Shown here piece by piece: positions 9,190-18,368 of a stretch of DNA of 64,000 bases. Under the pieces are notes generated by a model. The model had not been told where the DNA came from. It did not search any database and saw nothing but the letters and a program-made list of their open reading frames with translations. The stretch lies in contig NZ_JQMX01000001.1 in assembly GCF_000744945.1 (NCBI RefSeq), positions 3,545,130-3,609,129 of the forward strand. Direction: 5' to 3'. Within the stretch, counting starts at the first letter, position 1, and the number at the start of each line of letters is the position of its first letter. The stretch is from Carnobacterium maltaromaticum DSM 20342 (GTDB taxonomy: Bacteria > Bacillota > Bacilli > Lactobacillales > Carnobacteriaceae). The translations under genes were made by a program, and so were the position numbers.

Positions 9190-10371
9190 TTAAGGAGTTG
9201 ACTTATTTGTTGCCATATAGGCTGTTAAGCGCTCCATTGCCAGTTCTAATTTTTCCATGCTTGCAGCGTAGCTTAAACGGACAAAGCCTTCACCAGCGGC
9301 TCCAAATGCAGATCCAGGAATAATAGCTAGTTTGTTCTTTTCAGCTAAATCCACACAGAAGTTCATACTATTTTGAGTATAGCCATCTGGAATTTTAGCG
9401 AAAATATAAAATGCACCATTTGGTCTGGCAATTTCGAAGCCCAGATTTTTCATTTTTTCATAAAGGAAATCACGGCGTTTCATGTATTCAATTTTCATTG
9501 GTAAAGCATCATCCGCTCCAGCAGTTAAAGCAGCAATCGCAGCTTTTTGAGCCATAGTAGTTGCGCTAGTAACCAGGTATTGATGGACTTTAACAATTTG
9601 ACCAATTAGCTCTTGTGGAGCTAAGATAAAACCAATTCTCCAACCAGTCATGGCATGGGATTTTGAAAGTCCATTAATTAGAATGGTTTGGTCTCTAGCA
9701 AATTCAGCAATTGAAACATGCGTTTCTCCGTAGGTTAACTCACTATAAATTTCATCACTGATCACAAAAATACTATATTTTTTAACAGCATCTGCAATTG
9801 CTTTCACTTCTTCACGGTTGTATGTCACTCCGGTTGGGTTGCTGGGATAATTTAGAATGATCGCTTTAACCTGGTCCCCGTGTTCAAGCATTGCTGCTTC
9901 AATCATTTCTGGAGTTAAAACAAAGCCATTAGACGTAGTGTCTATATAGATAGGCTCAGCTCGAGCTAGCGTAATCAATGGTTCATACCCAGGGTAAATT
10001 GGTGTTGGAACAATAATTTTATCTCCTGGATTTAAAACAGCCAAAAGACTTGCTGAAAGAGCTTCAGTAGCTCCGACAGTGACCAAAATTTCATTTTCAG
10101 GGGCAAAAGAAACCTGATATTTTTTTTGCATAAAAGTAGCGACAGCTTTACGTAATTCTAAATCACCAGCCATGCCAGTATAATGGGAGTCATTGTTTTC
10201 AATTGCAGAGATACCAGCTAATTTTACATGTTCTGGTGTGTTGAAGTCTGGTTCACCTAAGGTTAGTTTCAGCATGTCTTCAATTACAGAGACTCTTTCG
10301 TCAAATCTACGAATATCTGAAACCTCGATTTTATAGGTTTGTTGATTAAATTTTTCTGATAATACTGTCAT
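9190..10371 (-). CDS. araT: Aromatic amino acid aminotransferase, AraT-like (class I PLP)
   Basis: 393 residues of the class I/II aminotransferase fold. Visible motifs are LTLGEPDFNTPEH near residue 35, SHYTGMAGDLELR, NYPSNPTGVTY, and the PLP-lysine motif NGLSKSHAMTGWRIGF near residue 235. The whole pattern is very close to lactococcal and streptococcal AraT, which transaminates Phe, Tyr, Trp and some branched-chain amino acids. The related PatA (N-acetyl-diaminopimelate aminotransferase) is the main alternative. Monocistronic, with a TGnTAAAAT-type extended -10 candidate about 55 bases upstream. Confidence 0.83.
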   Translation of the reverse strand: MTVLSEKFNQQTYKIEVSDIRRFDERVSVIEDMLKLTLGEPDFNTPEHVKLAGISAIENNDSHYTGMAGDLELRKAVATFMQKKYQVSFAPENEILVTVGATEALSASLLAVLNPGDKIIVPTPIYPGYEPLITLARAEPIYIDTTSNGFVLTPEMIEAAMLEHGDQVKAIILNYPSNPTGVTYNREEVKAIADAVKKYSIFVISDEIYSELTYGETHVSIAEFARDQTILINGLSKSHAMTGWRIGFILAPQELIGQIVKVHQYLVTSATTMAQKAAIAALTAGADDALPMKIEYMKRRDFLYEKMKNLGFEIARPNGAFYIFAKIPDGYTQNSMNFCVDLAEKNKLAIIPGSAFGAAGEGFVRLSYAASMEKLELAMERLTAYMATNKSTP

Positions 10372-10763
10372 TCATAGTTCCCCCTATTCCTTAACTCTTA
10401 CTCTAATTTAAGCTATTTTACCATAAAATGAAAAGCAAGTATCCTATTTCTGTTGAAAATAAGCAAATAATCTTTTTTCACTAACTGAGTATAGACGAGG
10501 TTAACTACTAAGCTAACTCAAAATAGTCCGCTTTTTGAAAGGGTATGTAGTTTTATTGAGACAATGATTTATTCAATTAAATTAAACTATACAATGCTCA
10601 CTGAACGTTGTATAATGAATTCGGTTATTTTATTATGAAAAAAGATTTGCTAGAAAGCTGTGTTAAATTCTTTTTTTTTAATGAGAATGGAGTTTGATTA
10701 ATGCGTTTTACAATAAAATCTGTTAGAATAATAAAGAGTCAAGTTTGAAAGGGGCACAAAACA
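10372..10763. other. Intergenic region between araT and the YkuJ-like gene
   Basis: About 390 bases holding divergent promoters. A perfect TATAAT lies at 10611-10616 inside an imperfect ACAATG...CGTTGT palindrome, but without a convincing -35. RBS GAAAGGGG precedes the downstream ATG. No small gene or structured RNA recognised. Confidence 0.4.
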
Positions 10764-10997
10764 ATGAAATCTTCCCAATTAGTGGCTATTATCCACAGAT
10801 TAGAAGCAATGCAAGAAAATACGGACAGTGAAGTTCAAGTTCGTCGATTTGAAAAAGAAGGTCAAGAACGTTGCTTAATTAGCTATGATCCTAAAGCAGA
10901 AACTTATGAATTAGAGGAAGTATCAGATCATTCAGTTTATCAATTTGATGACATTGATCTAATTGCAATTGAAATTTACGAATTGTTACAAGATTAA
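10764..10997 (+). CDS. ykuJ: YkuJ-like small protein (DUF1797)
   Basis: 77 residues, acidic, soluble. The N-terminal SQLVAIIHRLEAMQE and the C-terminal DDIDLIAIEIYELLQ ending match the Bacillus YkuJ / DUF1797 pattern, whose function is not established. Monocistronic, with RBS AAAGGGG about 7 bases upstream and a hairpin terminator after the stop. Confidence 0.82.
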   Translation: MKSSQLVAIIHRLEAMQENTDSEVQVRRFEKEGQERCLISYDPKAETYELEEVSDHSVYQFDDIDLIAIEIYELLQD

Positions 10998-11002
10998 TAA
11001 TG

Positions 11003-11036
11003 ATGGGAAGAGGCAAATGCGTCTTTCCTTTTTTTG
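11003..11036 (+). terminator. Terminator after ykuJ
   Basis: GGGAAGA pairs with TCTTTCC over a short GC-containing loop, followed by a T7 tract. Confidence 0.75.
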
Positions 11037-11188
11037 TACAGTCAAATGCAGTTAGAATACTAAAACAAAAAACTGTTTGTTTTTTTATGAATAAAAAATG
11101 TCAGAAATTGGGCTCTTTTTTTTATATTTTTAATTTAGACTGGTGGAAAGGTAGATAATTCGGTATACTAGTTTACAATAGTTGATTA

Positions 11189-11221
11189 AAAACACATGAA
11201 AGTTCAATGTGTTTTATTTTA
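11189..11221 (+). promoter_or_regulatory. Hairpin in the hom leader, possible attenuator or stability element
   Basis: AAAACACAT (11189-11197) and ATGTGTTTT (11207-11215) form a perfect 9-bp stem with a 9-base loop, followed by ATTTTAT. It lies about 95 bases before the hom RBS. No T-box or riboswitch consensus is seen around it. Its role is unknown. Confidence 0.45.
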
Positions 11222-11315
11222 TAATTACAAGTTGAAATTAAATAAGACAACAAGATTTCTGAAGCAAAATTGAAGAAATATGAAATGAAACTGTGTGAAG
11301 GAGGAGCTTAAGCGT

Positions 11316-12602
11316 ATGAAAAAACAAATTCAAGTAGGTATATTAGGTTTTGGAACAGTAGGTAGTGGTGTGATTCGCATTTTAAAAGATCATAATGAAA
11401 AAATTGGTCAAGTAACAGGTGAAGAAATTTCGATAAAAAAGGTCTTAGTCCGAAATATTGAAAAAAATCGAGGATTAATTTCTGAAGGGATCGAATTAAC
11501 GACAAATGCAGATGACATTTTAAATGATTCTGAAATTGCAGTTGTATTAGAAGTGATGGGAAGTATAGATGTTGCTAAAGAGTATATTAGTCGAGCATTA
11601 AAAGCTGGAAAACATGTTGTCACAGCCAATAAGGATTTAATTGCTTTACATGGCAAGGAATTAGTGGCTTTAGCTAAAGAAAATCAATGTGACCTTTATT
11701 ATGAAGCAAGTGTTGCTGGAGGAATTCCCATTTTAAGAACAATTGTGGATAGTCTAGCTTCAGATAATATCAAAAAAGTTTTGGGTATTGTAAATGGAAC
11801 AACTAATTTTATGTTGACTAAAATGACAGCTGAAAATAAATCGTATGAAGAGGTTCTAAAAGAGGCTCAAGATTTAGGTTTTGCTGAGAGCGATCCTACA
11901 AATGATGTCGATGGGATTGATGCTGCTCGTAAGATGGTTATTTTAACACGGTTAGCTTTTGGGATGCATGTTGATTTAGACCAAATCGAAACTCGAGGAA
12001 TCCGTCATGTGAAATCAATTGACATTGAGACTGCTAAACAATTGGGTTATAAAATCAAGTTAATTGGTTCAGCTGAAGAGGCCAATGGCAGTGTTGTTGT
12101 TGATGTAGGGCCTGTATTGGTTCCACAAGATCATCCTCTAGCAGGGGTGCATAATGAGAATAATGCAGTAGTTGTTCAAGGAGCAGCTGTAGGTGAAACG
12201 ATGTTTTATGGTCCAGGAGCAGGAGAATTGCCAACGGCAACGAGTGTCGTAAGTGATTTGATTACTGTAGCTAAAAATATTCGTTTAGGTACAACGGGAA
12301 ATGTATTTAACTCTTATCAGTTAGAGACTAAATTGACTCCAGATGAAGAAGTTTATGCAAAATATTATTTAGCAATTGAAATGTTAGACAAAACGGGATT
12401 ATTTTTAGAATTAACTAAGATTTTTGCAGCGAGTGATGTTGGATTTGATAAGATTATCCAAGAACCGCAAGCTAGTCAAACATCTAAAGTCGTTATTATT
12501 ACCCATAAAATGAATAAGAAACAACAAAAAGAAATTTTAAAACAAGTGGAACAAGCGAAAGATATGGACTTGTTAGTTCATTTTAAAGTAATGGAAGGCT
12601 AA
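11316..12602 (+). CDS. hom: Homoserine dehydrogenase
   Basis: 428 residues. NAD(P)-binding GFGTVGSGV at the N-terminus, the catalytic signature region AGGIPILRTIVDSLASD near residue 140 followed by GIVNGTTNF, and a C-terminal ACT domain, which in this family usually mediates threonine feedback. It reduces aspartate semialdehyde to homoserine. The ATG at 11316 follows GAAGGAGGAG with good spacing, so an upstream in-frame start at 11295 is rejected. thrB lies downstream. The pathway's first enzyme (dapG, 21132) is nearby but separate. Confidence 0.95.
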   Translation: MKKQIQVGILGFGTVGSGVIRILKDHNEKIGQVTGEEISIKKVLVRNIEKNRGLISEGIELTTNADDILNDSEIAVVLEVMGSIDVAKEYISRALKAGKHVVTANKDLIALHGKELVALAKENQCDLYYEASVAGGIPILRTIVDSLASDNIKKVLGIVNGTTNFMLTKMTAENKSYEEVLKEAQDLGFAESDPTNDVDGIDAARKMVILTRLAFGMHVDLDQIETRGIRHVKSIDIETAKQLGYKIKLIGSAEEANGSVVVDVGPVLVPQDHPLAGVHNENNAVVVQGAAVGETMFYGPGAGELPTATSVVSDLITVAKNIRLGTTGNVFNSYQLETKLTPDEEVYAKYYLAIEMLDKTGLFLELTKIFAASDVGFDKIIQEPQASQTSKVVIITHKMNKKQQKEILKQVEQAKDMDLLVHFKVMEG

Positions 12603-12618
12603 GTAAGTTTTTTCATAC

Positions 12619-12663
12619 GAGCCAACTATTCGGAAAAAGATAAATTCCCAAAAAAGAAAATAG
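12619..12663. repeat. Interspersed repeat, partial copy D
   Basis: Begins GAGCCAACTATTCGGAAAAA and ends AAGAAAATAG. The first 20 bases match the start of the copy at 22767 (GAGCCAACTCTTCGAGAAAA) with few differences. The GAAAATAG end is the reverse complement of the CTATTTTC core in the copies at 22830 and 35501. It lies in the 108-bp hom-thrB gap. Confidence 0.5.
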
Positions 12664-12710
12664 ATATTTTTTGAGAATTTCCTAAAACTTTTTATTAAGA
12701 GGTGATCGAT

Positions 12711-13583
12711 GTGTTACGGATTAAAGTTCCTGGGACAACGGCTAATTTAGGTCCTGGGTTTGATTCTTGTGGGTTAGCTTTACAACTTTACTTAACTTTA
12801 GAGGTGGGAGCGGAACAAGATAGTTGGGAAGTGGAACATCAATTAGGTTCGGGAATTCCAACCGATTCTAAAAATGTGATTGTCATGACTGCTCTATCTT
12901 TAGCCCCAGATTTAGCGCCTAGAAAATTAAAAATGACTTCTGATGTACCATCAACAAGAGGTCTAGGTAGTAGTTCGGCTGCTATAGTTGCTGGGATTGA
13001 ATTAGCGAATCAATTAGCTGATTTACAATTAACTGCTGCTAAAAAAGTTGAAATAGCTACCTTGATTGAAGGTCATCCAGATAATGTTGCACCCGCTATT
13101 TTAGGTGATTTTGTAGTTGCAACAAAAATAAATCAAGATGTCTTCGCTGTTAAACATACTTTTCCTGAAACTGGGATTATCGCTTTTATTCCTCAAAAGG
13201 AATTGTTAACTAGCGAAAGCCGAACAGTCTTACCGAGTGAATTGAGTTACTCTGAAGCTGTCAAAGCCAGCTCAATTGCCAATGTAATGATTGCGTCTGT
13301 TTTAGAAGGAAATTTATTTTTAGCTGGTCAAATGATGGAACAAGATTTATGGCATGAAATTTATCGAAAAAAATTGATTCCTCATTTGGAAAAAATTCGA
13401 GAGATTAGTCAAGAAAATGGCGCTTATGGTACCTTTTTAAGTGGAGCAGGACCAACAGTTTTAGTATTGGTTCCTAAAGATAAATTAAAACTTCTCATGA
13501 GCTTGCTGAAAGAAGTAGACAATGAAGCAAAGATTGAAGCCTTTGATATTGACCGCTTTGGTGTCCAAATCAGTCATCAGTAA
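12711..13583 (+). CDS. thrB: Homoserine kinase
   Basis: 290 residues of the GHMP kinase family. N-terminal VPGTTANLGPGFDSCG, the ATP-binding PSTRGLGSSSAAIVAG near residue 88, and the C-terminal FLSGAGPTVL motif. It phosphorylates homoserine for threonine synthesis. The GTG start at 12711 is chosen because AAGAGGTGAT ends about 4 bases upstream. The in-frame GTG at 12702 lies inside that RBS. Follows hom in the same direction. No thrC is present here. Confidence 0.95.
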   Translation: MLRIKVPGTTANLGPGFDSCGLALQLYLTLEVGAEQDSWEVEHQLGSGIPTDSKNVIVMTALSLAPDLAPRKLKMTSDVPSTRGLGSSSAAIVAGIELANQLADLQLTAAKKVEIATLIEGHPDNVAPAILGDFVVATKINQDVFAVKHTFPETGIIAFIPQKELLTSESRTVLPSELSYSEAVKASSIANVMIASVLEGNLFLAGQMMEQDLWHEIYRKKLIPHLEKIREISQENGAYGTFLSGAGPTVLVLVPKDKLKLLMSLLKEVDNEAKIEAFDIDRFGVQISHQ

Positions 13584-13593
13584 CTAGTATGTT

Positions 13594-13627
13594 AGACTCA
13601 GACCATTTTAGGTCTGAGTTTTTTTCG
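13594..13627 (+). terminator. Terminator after thrB
   Basis: GACTCAGACC pairs with GGTCTGAGTT over a 6-base loop, followed by a T tract. Confidence 0.9.
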
Positions 13628-13762
13628 TTGTAAGTGTCTATTTTATTAAAACTTTCTTAAGTTGTATTAATTCTCTATTGTTTATATTGTATCTTTTTTC
13701 AAATGGTAGTAGGATTAGTTAGCAAAAAGTATTGAAAAAAAGTTTTATGGAGGCAAGTCAGT

Positions 13763-15838
13763 ATGAAAGAAAAACGAAAAAATATGACGATTATGTCACG
13801 GATACTAAATAAACGAATGGGTTTCTTTTTAGTTGCAGTTCTATTATTTTGGTTAAAAACGTACGTAGTCTATAAAACTAAATTTTCATTAGGCGTTTCA
13901 GGGAGTTTTCAGCAAGTTTTACTTTTCGTAAATCCGATTAGTTTTACATTGTTACTTTTTGGGATTTCTTTATTCTCAAATGGTCGAAAATCTTATATTG
14001 TGCTTTTAGTAACTGATTTCATTATGACACTTTGGCTGTTTGCTAATGTGGTTTACTATCGTGAGTTCTCAGATTTTATGACTATTAACATTATTAAAAG
14101 TGCGTCAGCTGTCTCAGGGAATATGGATTCAAGTTTTAAAAGCTTAGTACATATTTCGGATTTCTTTGTTTTCCTTGATTTGCTGCTATTAGCAAGTCTA
14201 TTGATTTTTAAAATTGTTAAAATTGATCAAACAGTGATAAAGAAAAGAGTGGCCTTTTCAGTAACGGCTATAGCAATGGCTTTATTTGCTACAAATTTAA
14301 GTCTAGCTGAGATGGATCGTCCTCAATTATTAACTCGAACTTTTGACCGCAATTATATTATTAAATATTTAGGCTTAAATGCCTACACTGTCTATGATGG
14401 AATCAAAACGGCCCAAGCAAACGCAACTAAGGCGAACGCAGATGGCAGTCAGATGGATGAGGTCAAAGAATACATTCAATCAAAACAACTCACACCAAAT
14501 GTTGATTATTTTGGAAAAGCTGCTGGAAAAAATGTATTTGTGATTCATTTAGAAAGTTTTCAACAGTTTATGATTGATTATAAATCAAATGGCGTAGAAG
14601 TTACACCTACGTTGAATGAGTTTTATCATGATTCAAACACCGTTTCTTTTGATAATTTTTTCCATCAAGTAGGGCAAGGAAAAACAAGTGATGCTGAAAT
14701 GATGTTAGAAAATTCGTTATATGGTCTTTCAGAAGGTTCGGCAATGGTTTCTAATGGAACTGAAAATACTTTTCAAGCTGCACCCGCTATTTTAAACCAA
14801 AAAGGCTACACAACTGCAGCTTTTCATGGTGATGTAGCTAGTTTTTGGAATCGGGATAATACCTATAAATCGTGGGGATATAATTATTTCTTTGATTCTA
14901 GTTATTATCCAAAAGGTAAGGATTATGATTTAGGCTATGGATTGAAAGATAAAATATTTCTAAGCCAATCTGCCAAATATTTAGAGCAACTGCCACAACC
15001 TTTTTATGCGAAAATGATTACGGTAACCAATCATTATCCATATCCGTTAGATGAAGCAAATGCAACTATTCCTAAAACAACAACGGGGGATAGTACTGTT
15101 GATGGGTATGTACAAACAGCACGTTATTTAGATGAAGCAATTAAGGAATTTTTAGCATATTTAAAAGATTCAGGATTGTATGATGATAGTTTGATTTTAA
15201 TGTATGGTGACCATTATGGAATCTCCAGTAATCATGGAAATGCAGTTAGTCAATTATTAGGGACCAAAGAATATACTGATTTTGATGATGCAATGTTTCA
15301 AAAAGTTCCATTTATGATCCATGCTCCAGGTTTAAAAGGGGGTATCAATCATACCTATGGTGGAGAAATTGATGTCTTGCCAACCTTACTTCATTTACTT
15401 GGAGAACAAACAACAGATTATATTCAATTTGGTAGTGATTTATTAGCTACTGATAATCAACAAATAGTACCATTTAGAAATGGCGATTTTGTTTCCAAAA
15501 ATTTTACAAAAGTTCATGGTACTATTTATAACACAGCAACTGGTGAGGAAATAACTGATTTAACAGAGGAGCAAAAAGTTATTTTTGATCAAGAAAAACA
15601 ACATGTAGAAAAAGAATTAGCTTTATCAGATCGAGTAATAACTGGGGATCTATTGCGTTTTTATACCCCGAAAGGTTTTAATGTCGTAGATAAAGAAAAA
15701 TATAGCTATACGTTTAAAAGTGGTATAAAACAATTAGAAGAAGCTGCAAAAGAAGTGAAGAGTAAAACATTATTACAAGAACATAACAATCAGTCAACGG
15801 TTAATCTTTATCAAACGGATGCCCCTGAACTGAAATAG
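13763..15838 (+). CDS. ltaS: Lipoteichoic acid synthase (LtaS family)
   Basis: 691 residues. Five membrane segments in the first ~190 residues, then an extracellular sulfatase-like domain. The catalytic threonine is in GQGKTSDAEMM near residue 310. The metal-binding glutamate lies upstream in HLESFQ, and later motifs include YGDHYGI with the catalytic Asp/His pair. LtaS polymerises glycerolphosphate from phosphatidylglycerol onto the glycolipid anchor made by LafA/LafB-type enzymes. RBS GGAGG lies about 11 bases upstream. Single-gene unit between terminators. Confidence 0.93.
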   Translation: MKEKRKNMTIMSRILNKRMGFFLVAVLLFWLKTYVVYKTKFSLGVSGSFQQVLLFVNPISFTLLLFGISLFSNGRKSYIVLLVTDFIMTLWLFANVVYYREFSDFMTINIIKSASAVSGNMDSSFKSLVHISDFFVFLDLLLLASLLIFKIVKIDQTVIKKRVAFSVTAIAMALFATNLSLAEMDRPQLLTRTFDRNYIIKYLGLNAYTVYDGIKTAQANATKANADGSQMDEVKEYIQSKQLTPNVDYFGKAAGKNVFVIHLESFQQFMIDYKSNGVEVTPTLNEFYHDSNTVSFDNFFHQVGQGKTSDAEMMLENSLYGLSEGSAMVSNGTENTFQAAPAILNQKGYTTAAFHGDVASFWNRDNTYKSWGYNYFFDSSYYPKGKDYDLGYGLKDKIFLSQSAKYLEQLPQPFYAKMITVTNHYPYPLDEANATIPKTTTGDSTVDGYVQTARYLDEAIKEFLAYLKDSGLYDDSLILMYGDHYGISSNHGNAVSQLLGTKEYTDFDDAMFQKVPFMIHAPGLKGGINHTYGGEIDVLPTLLHLLGEQTTDYIQFGSDLLATDNQQIVPFRNGDFVSKNFTKVHGTIYNTATGEEITDLTEEQKVIFDQEKQHVEKELALSDRVITGDLLRFYTPKGFNVVDKEKYSYTFKSGIKQLEEAAKEVKSKTLLQEHNNQSTVNLYQTDAPELK

Positions 15839-15844
15839 CATGCG

Positions 15845-15884
15845 CAAAAAAAGGTAGGCACTCTCAGTGCTTACCTTTTTTTAT
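15845..15884 (+). terminator. Terminator after ltaS
   Basis: AAAAAAAGGTAGGCACT pairs with AGTGCTTACCTTTTTTT, giving a strong stem with an A tract on the left and a T tract on the right. Confidence 0.9.
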
Positions 15885-16041
15885 TAGACAATTAATTTTG
15901 GCAACCTGCACAAAAAAAGAAGATTAATACTGAAGATAAGTGAAAACGATTGAAAAAATAATTAATTTCGTTATACTTTAAGAAAGCGTTTTCTGAATAT
16001 GGGTTTATTAAAGAAGCGGATAAGGAGGATGGGGAAAACAT

Positions 16042-16254
16042 ATGGAAATAACTGGTGAAGAAATAAAAAAATATGTTCAAAAAATAAAAAATCAAGAAGT
16101 TGATCGAGTATCTGCTTTATGCTGGCTAATCGCTAATTATCGTGTGCTATGTCTCCATGATTTATCTCTAATCGCTGCATTAATTGATCGACCTGAGATT
16201 CATTATTCGTTAGAAGTAGAAAAATATTCAACCTTTTTAAATTCATTAGACTAA
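16042..16254 (+). CDS. Small protein of unknown function
   Basis: 70 residues, mixed charge, with a modestly hydrophobic centre but no clear membrane span. The RBS AAGGAGG is 13 bases upstream, with GGGGA nearer. It stands alone between the ltaS terminator and its own terminator. I do not recognise the family. Confidence 0.6.
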   Translation: MEITGEEIKKYVQKIKNQEVDRVSALCWLIANYRVLCLHDLSLIAALIDRPEIHYSLEVEKYSTFLNSLD

Positions 16255-16265
16255 TTTTAAAAATA

Positions 16266-16298
16266 AAAAACAGACACTTTTTTTGTTATCTGTTTTAT
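16266..16298 (+). terminator. Terminator after the small ORF at 16042
   Basis: AAAACAGA pairs with TCTGTTTT over a T-rich loop, ten bases after the stop. Confidence 0.65.
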
Positions 16299-16511
16299 GA
16301 AAATAGGTATAATTATCCAAACACTGTATAAGATAAGTTGTTTGGATGGTTATTTTTTTGTTATTTTTTCTAAAATGACCTATTTTAATGGGAAAAATAG
16401 AAAAGAAAATTACTTGTTTTTAGCATATGATAATAGATATATATGCACTCGTGTTTACGCTAAGCATAGTTCGCGAGGTGTGATTCTTAAAAGAATTGTG
16501 AGGAGTTTTTT
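16299..16511. other. Intergenic region before the polysaccharide deacetylase gene
   Basis: AT-rich stretch in which an open frame starting at 16297 runs into the deacetylase gene. That frame has no RBS and a low-complexity product, so I regard this as the promoter region. RBS GTGAGGAG precedes the ATG at 16512. Confidence 0.4.
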
Positions 16512-17564
16512 ATGCGAAAATGGAAACGAGTTCTATTTTTTTTACTAATAATACAATTTATAAATCTGTCCATGAAATCAGTTGATGCTCAAGCTGAAAA
16601 TAGTGAAACCCATAAAGTTCAAAAAGGGGAAACAGTTTGGCGGATTGCTAAGAGTTATGGAATAACTATTGCTGAATTAAAAGAATGGAATGATATGGAA
16701 TCAGATACAGTTTATGCAGGCCAAATAATAAAAGTGAAAAATCCAACATTAACTGCTAAGGAACTACCTAAAACAGGTCCAGTTATTCTTGAAAATCAAA
16801 TGGAGTATATAGTGCAGCCTGGTGAAACTCTTTGGCGGATTGCAACGCGTAATCAAATGACGGTAGATGAAATCAAAAGCTGGAACCAGTTATCATCAGA
16901 CAAAATTAAGGATGGTCAGATATTAAAGATAAAAAAACAAGCGGGAATTCCACCTGTTGTCAAAAATAAAGTGATTGCTCTAACCTTTGATGATGGACCT
17001 AGCGCGAGTGTGACACCTAGAGTTTTAGATATCTTAAAAAAACAAGATGTAAAGGCTACTTTTTTTGTTACGGGTCAAAGTGCTAAAGCCAATCCGGAAT
17101 TGATTAGACGTGAAATTTCAGAGGGACATGAGATTGGGAATCATACCTTATCTCACCCTAAATTAACATCACTCTCGATAGAGGAAGCCCAATATCAAGT
17201 TTCCGCAACAAATGAAATTATTCAAAATATCGCTAATTATCAAATTAAATTATTACGTCCGCCTTATGGATTGATTGATGATAAATTAATCGCAGTCTAC
17301 CAGATGCCAATTATAGAATGGTCAGTTGATACAGAAGATTGGAAATCTAAAAATGCGGATATGATTTATCAAGAAGTTATGCGTAGTTCAACGTCGGGAG
17401 CGATTGTGCTAATGCACGACATCCATCCGACGACAGCAGATGCATTAGAAACTACAATCATTTCTTTGAAAAAACAGGGTTATAGTTTTGTCTCGATAAG
17501 TGACTTATATGGTGGAGTTTTAAGTGGTGAGAAACAATATTATCAAGCGAGTGATGTTCGTTAG
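16512..17564 (+). CDS. Secreted LysM / polysaccharide deacetylase (CE4)
   Basis: 350 residues. A signal peptide with a hydrophobic core at residues 8-20, then two LysM repeats (about residues 33-75 and 97-140, each with the KGETVWRIA / PGETLWRIA start), then a NodB domain. NodB motifs in order are TFDDGPS, HTLSHPK (metal His pair), RPPYG, DTEDW and LMHD. All catalytic and metal positions are present. LysM binds peptidoglycan, and the catalytic domain removes N-acetyl groups from peptidoglycan or another cell-wall glycan, a modification linked to lysozyme resistance. The exact substrate is not determined. Confidence 0.9.
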   Translation: MRKWKRVLFFLLIIQFINLSMKSVDAQAENSETHKVQKGETVWRIAKSYGITIAELKEWNDMESDTVYAGQIIKVKNPTLTAKELPKTGPVILENQMEYIVQPGETLWRIATRNQMTVDEIKSWNQLSSDKIKDGQILKIKKQAGIPPVVKNKVIALTFDDGPSASVTPRVLDILKKQDVKATFFVTGQSAKANPELIRREISEGHEIGNHTLSHPKLTSLSIEEAQYQVSATNEIIQNIANYQIKLLRPPYGLIDDKLIAVYQMPIIEWSVDTEDWKSKNADMIYQEVMRSSTSGAIVLMHDIHPTTADALETTIISLKKQGYSFVSISDLYGGVLSGEKQYYQASDVR

Positions 17565-17575
17565 TAGTTCAATTT

Positions 17576-17617
17576 GAAAATGCGATTTTCCAGCAAAGGA
17601 AAACCGCATTTTTTATT
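17576..17617. terminator. Bidirectional terminator between the deacetylase gene and cutC
   Basis: AAAATGCGATTTTCC pairs with GGAAAACCGCATTTT over a 6-base loop and serves two convergent genes. Confidence 0.88.
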
Positions 17618-18259
17618 TTACAGTGTGCCAACTATTTTGGTACCATGGATTTCATTAACACCTAGTTCTTGTGCGATAAAATCAGCATTTTCATTTGTAA
17701 TTCCGCCACCAGGTAAAATAATAATACGCTTATCAGCGTATGCAACTAGTTCTTTTAATCGAGGTAGGGTGCTCTCAATAGCCAAGTGACTAGGTCCTCC
17801 ATGGGTTAGGATACGCTCAACACCTTGCTCTACTAACCAATCAATAGCAGCAAATTGTTTATCTGCTGGAATTTCATCAAAAGCCATGTGAAATGTTACT
17901 TGTAAACCACTTGCTTCATCTAATAAATCTGTAATGGCGTCTTCGTCAATCCAATTATCTGCTGTTAAACAACCGATTACAACACCATCCACGCCTAACT
18001 TTTTGGCTTCCATTAAATCTGTTTTCATAATTTTAAGCTCGGTATCATGAAAAATAAAATTTCCGCCTCGAGGTCGAATAATCGCCATGACAGGGACATG
18101 CTTTTCTCCACAATAATGAATGGTCTCTTCCATTACGCCCGTACTTACTGTTGTGCCTCCAACAGTTAAATTATCACATAATTCAACACGATTTGCTCCG
18201 CGAGACAATGCTTCTGGAATCAAGGTGAAATTTTCAACACAGACTTCTTTTAATAACAA
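17618..18259 (-). CDS. cutC: CutC family protein
   Basis: About 213 residues of the CutC TIM-barrel family. Signatures are SRGANRVELCDNL near the N-terminus, then ARPRGG-like IRPRGGNF, then THGGPS and ILPGGGI near the C-terminus. The family was named for copper homeostasis, but its biochemical role is disputed. A TTG start at 18259 is preferred because GGAGAG (18273-18268) sits 8 bases upstream. A GTG three codons earlier would overlap that RBS. Confidence 0.88.
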   Translation of the reverse strand: MLLKEVCVENFTLIPEALSRGANRVELCDNLTVGGTTVSTGVMEETIHYCGEKHVPVMAIIRPRGGNFIFHDTELKIMKTDLMEAKKLGVDGVVIGCLTADNWIDEDAITDLLDEASGLQVTFHMAFDEIPADKQFAAIDWLVEQGVERILTHGGPSHLAIESTLPRLKELVAYADKRIIILPGGGITNENADFIAQELGVNEIHGTKIVGTL

Positions 18260-18324
18260 AACAATCACTCTCCAATATAAAGATAGCTCATTATAACATA
18301 GATAAGATTTTGACTGCTGAAAAA

Positions 18325-18346
18325 AACAGATTTAATCTGTTATAAT
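18325..18346 (+). promoter_or_regulatory. 17-bp perfect palindrome overlapping a -10 box
   Basis: AACAGATT-T-AATCTGTT (18325-18341) is a perfect palindrome whose last base starts a perfect TATAAT (18341-18346). The only TTGACT upstream (18310) is too far away for a -35. The layout is that of an operator sitting in the spacer of the promoter for the gene at 18369. No regulator is known. Confidence 0.5.
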
Positions 18347-18368
18347 ACGAACAGAGGAGGGAGTAAAT

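Noticed and set aside
11037..11315. T-box or amino-acid riboswitch before hom
   Set aside because: Only one simple hairpin is found; conserved T-box or SAM/lysine riboswitch elements are absent.
16297..16548. Open frame of 83 codons before the polysaccharide deacetylase gene
   Set aside because: It has no RBS, its product is low-complexity, and it overlaps the start of a well-supported gene in another frame. Treated as promoter region.
17618..17640. GTGCCAACTATTTTGG as another copy of the interspersed repeat
   Set aside because: It encodes the C-terminus of CutC in frame, and similarity to the repeat is limited to GCCAACTATT.
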